Assembly (NCBI GenBank): GCA_958445895.1
Contig: CAUCTV010000075.1
Location: 1 to 5,913 of the forward strand
Length of the DNA stretch: 5,913 nt
Direction of reading: 5' to 3'
DNA from: an uncultured Collinsella sp.
Lineage (GTDB): Bacteria > Actinomycetota > Coriobacteriia > Coriobacteriales > Coriobacteriaceae
Made by a program: the position numbers and the translations under genes. A model generated the notes under the pieces. It did not search any database and was not told the origin of the DNA. It saw only the letters and a list, made by a program, of their open reading frames with translations. Shown piece by piece: positions 1 through 4,713 of this stretch (its first letter is position 1; every line of letters begins with the position of its first letter).

Positions 1-682
1 CATTAATGAGCTGGCCAAAGGTCATGGTCGAGCCCATGGCAAAGAAGACGAGCACGATGATGGCGGAAAGTGCCGGTGCCATCATCTTCTTAAAGCTGGG
101 GAAGAGGTTACCCAGAATAATGCCGACGACGATCGGCAGGATGGCGCCCACGAGCGACCAGCCGATCGGAGCCTGACCGGCAGCGCCGAGCACGATCATC
201 GTGACCGGAGGGCCGACAACCAGCGTGGTGATGGCGACGGCGCCACGCTCGGCCTCATTGCCCATGGTGCCCATCAGACCAGCGTACATAGCGTTGTTGG
301 CGCCGGTGCAAGCCGCCAGCATTACCATGGCCGAGATACCAAACAGGTTGTCGTTGAACACATAAAGGACGAGCAGCGACACGGCAACGACCACGATCTG
401 CTTGACGGCAATGATAATGGCACCGCGGGCAGCGGCGGCAGGAGCGCTCTTAATCGAAATCGTCGTGCCGACAATGAGCAAAAAGGCACCGACAAGCGGG
501 CCTGCACCCTGCTGGGTCATGCCAAGCGTAAAACTGCCGAGCGTTTTAAACAGGTCGGGGAACAATGTGTTGAGCAGGCAGCCCAACAAAAGCGGCACCA
601 AGATATTGGCGCCTGGGATGGAGGACATCTTAAAGAACGGCTCTTTTGCTGCCGGTGCCTCTACCGCAGTCGATTCACTCAT
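1..682 (-). CDS. kdgT: 2-keto-3-deoxygluconate permease, KdgT family (3' end beyond the window)
   Basis: Probable inner-membrane symporter for 2-keto-3-deoxygluconate, the intermediate of pectin and uronate breakdown. The 227 residues present correspond to roughly the first two thirds of a protein that is about 327 residues in E. coli; the rest lies left of position 1. Family features recalled from E. coli KdgT and visible here are IPGANILVPLLLG (residues 22-34), LGSFTLGM (48-55), TGANNAMYAGLM (126-137), VGPPVTMIVLGAAG (156-169) and VGAILPIVVGIILGNLFP (178-195). Hydrophobic stretches suggest membrane segments near residues 24-44, 60-78, 87-109, 115-135, 147-168, 174-193 and 203-220. The start ATG at 682-680 is preceded by AAAGGAG (695-689, minus strand) at good spacing. 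It lies 107 bases downstream of the SDR gene on the same strand, and I see no convincing promoter in the gap, so cotranscription is likely. The family call is firm; the exact substrate is inferred. Confidence 0.9.
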   Translation of the reverse strand, partial: MSESTAVEAPAAKEPFFKMSSIPGANILVPLLLGCLLNTLFPDLFKTLGSFTLGMTQQGAGPLVGAFLLIVGTTISIKSAPAAAARGAIIIAVKQIVVVAVSLLVLYVFNDNLFGISAMVMLAACTGANNAMYAGLMGTMGNEAERGAVAITTLVVGPPVTMIVLGAAGQAPIGWSLVGAILPIVVGIILGNLFPSFKKMMAPALSAIIVLVFFAMGSTMTFGQLIN

Positions 683-687
683 ATATA

Positions 688-695
688 TCTCCTTT
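688..695 (-). promoter_or_regulatory. ribosome binding site of kdgT
   Basis: Read on the minus strand this is AAAGGAGA, five bases before the ATG at 682. It fixes the kdgT start. It begins only four bases after the end of the hairpin at 722-700, so that stem, or the absence of it, could affect ribosome access. Confidence 0.75.
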
Positions 696-699
696 GGAT

Positions 700-722
700 G
701 CGTGCGACTCGTGGTCGCACGC
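700..722 (-). other. perfect 9-bp stem-loop just before the kdgT ribosome site
   Basis: GCGTGCGAC (700-708) and GTCGCACGC (714-722) are exact reverse complements around the five-base loop TCGTG. In the minus-strand transcript it lies between the SDR stop and the kdgT start, ending four bases before AAAGGAGA. There is no T-run after it, so it is not a terminator by itself. It could be a 5' stabiliser or processing barrier, one half of an attenuator with the hairpin at 740-771, or, as DNA, a palindromic operator. The pairing is seen directly; the role is inferred. Confidence 0.5.
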
Positions 723-731
723 GCCTATGCC

Positions 732-771
732 AGAAAGAAGGCGACGGTCCCGAGTCGCAGGAGCCGTCGCC
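732..771 (-). terminator. possible weak intrinsic terminator after the SDR gene
   Basis: On the minus strand a perfect 8-bp GC stem (GGCGACGG at 740-747 against CCGTCGCC at 764-771) with a 16-base loop is followed directly by TTCTTTCT (739-732). The hairpin begins 18 bases after the SDR stop codon. The T-tract is interrupted by C, so termination is probably partial and would let some transcripts continue into kdgT. It could instead be an RNA-processing or attenuation hairpin. Confidence 0.45.
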
Positions 772-789
772 GAACTATCGTCGCGGGCA

Positions 790-1539
790 TTACCCGTCCA
801 AGACGATGCCACCATCGCAGTCGCCGATCTCACCATTAACGAAGCTGGCGAGGTCGGAAGCGAAGAACAGAACCATCTGCGCAGGCTCACTGGCCTGGGC
901 AGCGCGGCCCAGAGGAATACCGTTGATGATGCGCTGAGAGTTCTCATCAGAGAGAATCGAGGTCATGTCGGTAAGGGTAAGCGACGGGCACACGGCGTTG
1001 CAGCGGATACCGAACTTACCGCCCTCCTTGGCGACGGCCTTGGTTAGGCCGTTGACACCGGCCTTGGAGCTCGCGTAAGCCGCGGTGCCGAGCAGGCCGC
1101 CGCCGATTTTGCCAGCTACGGAGCTTACGTTGACGATGGTGCCGCTGTGCGCTGCCTTAAAGTGCGGGTACACGGCATTCATCATGGTAAACGTGCCGTT
1201 GAGGTTGATGTCGATGGTGCGGCGCCACTCGGTGTCGTCGATCTCGTCAAACTTCTTGGTGCTGATAACGCCGGCGCAATTGATCAGAATGTTGGTCTGG
1301 GGCAGGTCCGCGAAGATCCGCTCGACGGTCTCGCGCGCCTTGGACGCATCGGCGACATCGAGCTGGTAGAACTTGTTGCCCTCGCCAAGCTCGGCCACCG
1401 CGGCCTCGCCCTTGGCAGCATTCCTTGCGATGAGCGCGACGTGTCCGCCGCCCGCAACGATACCCTTGGCAATCTCAAGGCCAATGCCCTGAGTGCCACC
1501 GGTAACGATCGCGGTTTTGCCCGTGAAGTCAAATGCCAT
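790..1539 (-). CDS. short-chain dehydrogenase/reductase, possibly KduD-like sugar-acid oxidoreductase
   Basis: A complete 249-residue cytosolic oxidoreductase of the classical SDR family, of normal length. Visible motifs are the cofactor loop TGGTQGIG (13-20), Asp61 in LDVAD, NCAG (87-90) and the catalytic tetrad Asn112, Ser140, Tyr155 and Lys159 (YASSK). Arg39 just after the second strand (LIARN) favours NADP(H) over NAD(H) by the usual SDR rule. The motif after the sixth strand, normally a Pro-Gly pair, is Pro-Ser (NAVCPS, 181-186). The C-terminus FVNGEIGDCDGG resembles KduD and FabG ends. The ATG at 1539 follows AAGGGGG (1554-1548) by eight bases. Its partner downstream is kdgT, which suggests a role on keto-deoxy sugar acids such as 2-dehydro-3-deoxygluconate 5-dehydrogenase (KduD). 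KduD enzymes generally use NAD(H), which sits uneasily with Arg39. A FabG-like or other sugar/polyol dehydrogenase remains possible. The family is certain; the substrate is not. Confidence 0.9.
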   Translation of the reverse strand: MAFDFTGKTAIVTGGTQGIGLEIAKGIVAGGGHVALIARNAAKGEAAVAELGEGNKFYQLDVADASKARETVERIFADLPQTNILINCAGVISTKKFDEIDDTEWRRTIDINLNGTFTMMNAVYPHFKAAHSGTIVNVSSVAGKIGGGLLGTAAYASSKAGVNGLTKAVAKEGGKFGIRCNAVCPSLTLTDMTSILSDENSQRIINGIPLGRAAQASEPAQMVLFFASDLASFVNGEIGDCDGGIVLDG

Positions 1540-1644
1540 GACTTCAACCCCCTTGATTCAGATGTCTCCTTGCGGGAAGTTGGAGCATCGCGCGTGGCGT
1601 TGCATAAGCCCCAGTCGTCATGGTGATGACAACCCCTCGCCTAA

Positions 1645-1716
1645 CCATGTGTATAATATTTCTTTAAAACGCTTAAATTATTGAAATAATTCAATTCTTT
1701 ATGCGCTCTTTATATT
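1645..1716. promoter_or_regulatory. A/T-rich divergent promoter region
   Basis: This stretch is strikingly A/T-rich between GC-rich flanks and lies between the divergent SDR and marR genes. On the plus strand a perfect TATAAT occurs at 1652-1657. The best -35 match is ATGACA at 1626-1631, but its 20-base spacing is long, so this would be a weak or activator-dependent promoter. On the minus strand, overlapping -10-like hexamers (TATTAT at 1658-1653, TATACA at 1655-1650) could serve the SDR gene, without a good -35. A plus transcript from here would have a leader of about 240 bases that contains the whole inverted repeat at 1730-1833. The promoter location is inferred; the composition and hexamers are seen. 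Confidence 0.45.
1676..1694. promoter_or_regulatory. overlapping palindromes, candidate MarR-type operator
   Basis: AATTATT (1676-1682) and AATAATT (1685-1691) are perfect inverted arms with a two-base spacer. Overlapping them, TTGAA (1681-1685) and TTCAA (1690-1694) form a second dyad, TTGAAATAATTCAA. MarR-family dimers commonly bind A/T-rich palindromes of about this size near their own promoters, and the marR gene is the next plus-strand gene. The site lies about 20 bases downstream of the candidate TATAAT, where a repressor could block early elongation. Palindromes are easy to get by chance in A/T-rich DNA, so this is a candidate only. Confidence 0.35.
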
Positions 1717-1729
1717 GCCTCGTCACCCG

Positions 1730-1833
1730 GTAGATATTTGGGACATGCCTTAAAATCTACTGTTCGCCGCGCCGGGGGTACTCGCGCGAGATACCCGCAA
1801 AGGTAGATTTTAAGGCATGTCCCAAATATCTAC
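1730..1833. repeat. perfect 31-bp inverted repeat with a 42-base GC-rich loop, possible MITE or dispersed repeat
   Basis: Positions 1730-1760 and 1803-1833 are exact reverse complements over all 31 bases, starting GTAGAT and ending ATCTAC. The spacer (1761-1802) contains the perfect 10-base palindrome CTCGCGCGAG (1781-1790) flanked by GGGTA (1776-1780) and TACCC (1792-1796). Each arm is also an imperfect palindrome on its own (10 of 15 pairs match). There is no open reading frame of note and no T-run after the right arm, so it is not a standard terminator. The outer ends read TA...TA, as left by TA-targeting elements, but TA is only two bases and weak evidence. Candidates are a small non-autonomous mobile element, a REP/BIME-like dispersed repeat, or a structured leader of the marR operon. 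The structure is certain; its class is not. Confidence 0.85.
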
Positions 1834-1836
1834 TGT

Positions 1837-1849
1837 ATGAAGCGTTCAT
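1837..1849. promoter_or_regulatory. short dyad ATGAA-GCG-TTCAT upstream of marR
   Basis: Five-base inverted arms with a three-base spacer lie 51 bases before the marR start codon. It shares the TGAA...TTCA core with the dyad at 1681-1694, but with spacing shorter by one base. It could be a second operator for the MarR protein or chance. Confidence 0.2.
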
Positions 1850-1889
1850 GCAGGGGTATCATCTTTCATCGTAAATAGTTTCTAGTGTT

Positions 1890-1894
1890 AGGGG
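1890..1894 (+). promoter_or_regulatory. ribosome binding site of the marR gene
   Basis: AGGGG lies six bases before the GTG at 1901. An in-frame TAG at 1889-1891 means no longer reading is possible, so GTG 1901 is the first available start, and this site supports it. Confidence 0.6.
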
Positions 1895-1900
1895 TTTTCG

Positions 1901-2350
1901 GTGGAAGATACCGATTTCCGTGAGCTCGGGCGTCAACTTCTTACCGAGTTTGGCAGCATGCACCAGCGCATTTCGCGCGTTGCCGATAAAGCCCTGAGTG
2001 GCGAGATGGCCGTCATGCGCGCCCTTATGCTCGCCGGCGGCTCGCTCACGCCGAGCGAACTTGCTGATCGCGCCTGGGTTTCGAGCGCCCGCATCGCCAA
2101 CATCCTGCGTGTCCTCGAAGCCAAGGGCTGGGTCGAGCGCAAGCACTCAAAAACCGACCGCCGTCGCGTACACGTCACGGTGACCGACAAAGGCCGACAA
2201 GATCTCGAAATCAAACGTCGGGAATTCGAGGACCGCACCGCGGCCTTCCTCGAGCAGCTCGGCGAAACAGATACCCAAGAGATGGTGCGCCTCCTAAGGC
2301 GTGCCAACGATATCATCGACCACAATCAAGAAAGGAGAGATGCCGAGTGA
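1901..2350 (+). CDS. MarR-family transcriptional regulator
   Basis: A 149-residue DNA-binding protein, of usual MarR length. The winged helix-turn-helix spans about residues 35-100: LTPSELADRAWVS (49-61) is the first HTH helix and turn, SSARIANILRVLEAKG (61-76) contains the recognition helix, and RKHSKTDRRRVHVTVTDKG (80-98) is the wing with the conserved Asp-Arg-Arg (86-88). Helices at both ends would form the dimer interface. There is no cysteine, so it is not a thiol-based OhrR-type peroxide sensor; a small-molecule ligand, perhaps a substrate of the adjacent exporter, is more likely. It starts with GTG, and its stop overlaps the start of the next gene (GTGA at 2347-2350), which couples their translation. 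The arrangement MarR then two ABC half-transporters is common for self-repressed drug exporters. Regulation of its own operon is inferred. The divergent SDR gene may share the control region. Confidence 0.93.
   Translation: MEDTDFRELGRQLLTEFGSMHQRISRVADKALSGEMAVMRALMLAGGSLTPSELADRAWVSSARIANILRVLEAKGWVERKHSKTDRRRVHVTVTDKGRQDLEIKRREFEDRTAAFLEQLGETDTQEMVRLLRRANDIIDHNQERRDAE
2332..2337 (+). promoter_or_regulatory. ribosome binding site of the first ABC gene
   Basis: AAGGAG inside the end of the marR gene, nine bases before the GTG at 2347. It supports this GTG. The next Met codon in frame (residue 35) would remove the first membrane helix. Confidence 0.7.
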
Positions 2351-4713
2351 GGATTCTCAAGCTCTTCAAAAAGCATGTCCTAGCGCTGCTCACTGCTATT
2401 GCGCTCATCGTAATCAGCTGCAACGCCGATCTGGCGCTGCCTACGTATATGAGCGACATCGTCGATGTGGGCGTGCAGCAAGGCGGTATCGCCTCGCCCG
2501 TACCCGACACCATTCACGCCGAATCGCTCGACGACCTTAAGCTCTTTATGAGCGCCAAGGACGCCAAAGCGGTAGAGGCCGTGTTTAGCAAGGCAGACCA
2601 TAACGGCATTCGAACGTACCAGGGCACCGAGGAGGAGCGTGCCGACGGCGGCAAAATTGCCGACATTATGAGCCTGCCCGAGACCGTTGTCCTTTCGCTT
2701 AACCAGGGCATCGATGCCAGCTCCATGGGCGACATGATGGACACGTCCAACGAAACAGACAACAGCGGCGCCCAGGCCATGCCTACCCCCGAGCAGATGG
2801 CAGCGATGACGCCCGAGCAGCTCGCCGAGATGCAGCAGAAGGCCGCAGCGGCGCAGAACATGCAAAAGCAGATTGATGCCGACGGCGGTAAGATCACCAT
2901 GAAGAGCCTGCGCCTGGGCGTCGAGGGCGGTCTGGTAGACCAAAGCAAGCTCGTCGAGGGCGCCAACCAAATGGCGGACAAAATGGGCTCCATGTCGGGC
3001 TCCATCGTCACCCAGCGCGCCGTGACCTACGTGCAAGAAGAGTACAAGGCGCAGGGTATCGACCCCGCCGACGTGCAGAACGCCTACCTGGGCCGTATGG
3101 CGGCAACGATGTTCGGCCTGTGCCTGGTGTCGCTCGTTGCTACCATCCTGACCGGTGCCGTGGCTTCGCGCACCGCCTGCTCCATCGCCCGCGACCTGCG
3201 CCGCGAGACCTTCAACAAGGTTATGCACTTCTCGCCGGCCGAGGTAGGCAAGTTTAGCCAGGCCTCGCTCATCACCCGCTGCACCAACGACATTCAGCAG
3301 ATTCAGATGGCCGCAACCCTGTTTATCCGCATGTGCCTGATGGCCCCCGTCATGGGCATCGTCGCCGTCATGCGCGTCCTGGCCAACCACACCGGCCTGG
3401 AGTGGACCATCGCCGTGGCCATCATCGCGGTCTCGACCGTCGTCGGCGTGCTTATGGGCCTCACCATGCCCAAGTTCAAAAAGATGCAGAGCTTTGTGGA
3501 CCGCGTGAACCTTACCGCCCGCGAGCTGCTCGACGGCCTTATGCCCATCCGCTCGTTTAACCGCGAGGAGCATGAGCTCGAGCGCTTTGACCAGGCGTCC
3601 CTCGACCTGATGACCACGCAGCTCTACACCAACCGCGCCATGAGCTTTATGATGCCGCTCATGATGCTCGTCATGAACTGCATCACCGTGCTTATCGTCT
3701 GGTTTGGCGCGCAGGGCGTGTCTGACGGCGTGATGCAGGTCGGCAACATGATGGCGTTTATCTCCTACACTATGCAGATCGTCATGGCGTTTATGATCCT
3801 CACCATGGTGTCGGTCATCCTGCCCCGCGCCGAAGTCGCAGCCGAGCGCGTGGAAGAGGTCATCACCTGTCCCACGAGCATCAACGACCCCGTCTCGCCC
3901 AAACTGCCCGCGGCCAACGCGCCGCGCGGTGAGCTCGCCTTCCACGACGTGAGCTTCCAGTATCCCGATGCCCGCGCCGATGTCATCAGCGGTGTGAACT
4001 TCACCACGCACGCCGGCCAGATGCTCGGCATCATCGGCTCCACGGGTTCGGGCAAGTCCACGCTTGTGCAGCTCATCCCGCGCCTGTACGACGTCACCGG
4101 CGGCAGCATTTCGCTCGACGGCATCGACGTGCGCGATATGACCCTTTCCGAGCTTCGCCGCCGCATTGGTTACATCCCGCAGCAGGGTCGCCTGTTCTCG
4201 GGCACCGTCGAGAGCAACCTCAAGTTTGCCGGCGACATGGTGGGCGATGACGACATGCACCAGGCCGCACGCATCGCCCAAGCCGAGGACTTTATCGCCG
4301 AGCGCGAGGGCGGCTACGACTCCCCCATCAGCCAGGGCGGCTCCAACGTCTCGGGCGGCCAGCGTCAGCGTTTGGCCATCGCCCGCGCCCTGGCCAAAAA
4401 GCCTGAGATCGTGGTGTTCGACGACTCGTTTAGCGCCCTCGACTACAAAACCGACGCGCGCCTGCGCGAGGAGCTGGCCAAAAACGTCACTGACGCTGCG
4501 CTCGTGGTCGTGGCCCAGCGCATCGCGACCATCATGCACGCCGACCAGATCATCGTGCTCGACGACGGCCACGTGGTGGGCACCGGTACGCACGAGGAGC
4601 TGCTGCGCAGCTGCCCGGCGTACCTGGAGATCGCACAGTCGCAGCTTTCCGCCGAGGAGCTGGGGCTTACCCAAGAAGAAATTGCAGCCGTCATGGAAGG
4701 AGGCGAGCACTAA
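2347..4713 (+). CDS. ABC exporter half-transporter with degenerate ATPase site and large extracytoplasmic insert
   Basis: A 788-residue fused membrane and ATPase half of an ABC exporter. Helix 1 is about residues 9-33, followed by LPTYMSDIVDVGVQ (31-44), a roughly 210-residue outside segment (41-250), then helices near 251-275, 325-347, 352-373, 432-455 and 466-492. The nucleotide-binding domain begins near 528: A-loop Tyr539, Walker A GSTGSGKST (564-572), Q-loop Gln612, signature VSGGQ (668-672), Walker B IVVFD with Asp692, D-loop SALD (696-699). The catalytic Glu position holds Asp693 and the switch His position holds Gln724 (VVAQRIATI). These are the changes known in the degenerate subunit of heterodimeric exporters such as TM287/288, BmrCD and LmrCD, so it probably needs the next gene's product as partner. 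At 788 residues it is some 200 longer than a plain half-transporter, all from the insert. It overlaps marR by four bases. Substrate unknown; multidrug or toxic-metabolite export is inferred from the MarR context. Confidence 0.94.
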   Translation: MRILKLFKKHVLALLTAIALIVISCNADLALPTYMSDIVDVGVQQGGIASPVPDTIHAESLDDLKLFMSAKDAKAVEAVFSKADHNGIRTYQGTEEERADGGKIADIMSLPETVVLSLNQGIDASSMGDMMDTSNETDNSGAQAMPTPEQMAAMTPEQLAEMQQKAAAAQNMQKQIDADGGKITMKSLRLGVEGGLVDQSKLVEGANQMADKMGSMSGSIVTQRAVTYVQEEYKAQGIDPADVQNAYLGRMAATMFGLCLVSLVATILTGAVASRTACSIARDLRRETFNKVMHFSPAEVGKFSQASLITRCTNDIQQIQMAATLFIRMCLMAPVMGIVAVMRVLANHTGLEWTIAVAIIAVSTVVGVLMGLTMPKFKKMQSFVDRVNLTARELLDGLMPIRSFNREEHELERFDQASLDLMTTQLYTNRAMSFMMPLMMLVMNCITVLIVWFGAQGVSDGVMQVGNMMAFISYTMQIVMAFMILTMVSVILPRAEVAAERVEEVITCPTSINDPVSPKLPAANAPRGELAFHDVSFQYPDARADVISGVNFTTHAGQMLGIIGSTGSGKSTLVQLIPRLYDVTGGSISLDGIDVRDMTLSELRRRIGYIPQQGRLFSGTVESNLKFAGDMVGDDDMHQAARIAQAEDFIAEREGGYDSPISQGGSNVSGGQRQRLAIARALAKKPEIVVFDDSFSALDYKTDARLREELAKNVTDAALVVVAQRIATIMHADQIIVLDDGHVVGTGTHEELLRSCPAYLEIAQSQLSAEELGLTQEEIAAVMEGGEH
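2785..2832 (+). repeat. tandem 8-residue repeat in the exporter's outside segment
   Basis: Residues 147-154 (TPEQMAAM) and 155-162 (TPEQLAEM) of the first ABC protein are near-identical adjacent octads. They lead into a Gln/Ala/Met-rich helical stretch up to about residue 176, which looks like a short amphipathic or coiled-coil segment in the extracytoplasmic insert. The DNA copies have diverged at several bases, so this is an old or protein-level repeat rather than a recent slippage. Confidence 0.6.
4697..4703 (+). promoter_or_regulatory. strong ribosome binding site of the second ABC gene
   Basis: AAGGAGG, a full consensus match, lies nine bases before the ATG at 4713 and inside the coding end of the first ABC gene. 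With the TAATG overlap it supports the ATG start and independent strong initiation of the partner subunit. Confidence 0.8.

Noticed and set aside
402..1047. Plus-strand open frames opposite kdgT and the SDR gene
   Set aside because: Their translations are Arg/Ser-rich with no recognisable domain and no good ribosome site, while the minus strand encodes well-matched families in the same place.
1730..1833. Intrinsic terminator reading of the long inverted repeat
   Set aside because: No T-run follows either arm, the stem is far longer than usual, the loop is 42 bases, and the flanking genes diverge so no transcript needs to end here.
1730..1833. CRISPR-like or tRNA-like structure
   Set aside because: There are only two inverted copies with one spacer and no array, and the fold lacks a cloverleaf, anticodon arm or CCA end.
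2407..2421. Lipobox-like VISC at residues 22-25 of the first ABC protein
   Set aside because: It fits a loose lipoprotein pattern after a basic start and hydrophobic stretch, but this stretch is the expected first transmembrane helix of the exporter, and cleavage would remove it.
2380..4710. A very long open frame (776 codons) antisense to the first ABC gene
   Set aside because: It mirrors the codon phase of a GC-rich gene, its translation is His/Gly/Asp-rich low-complexity without domains, and the sense strand has clear ABC motifs.
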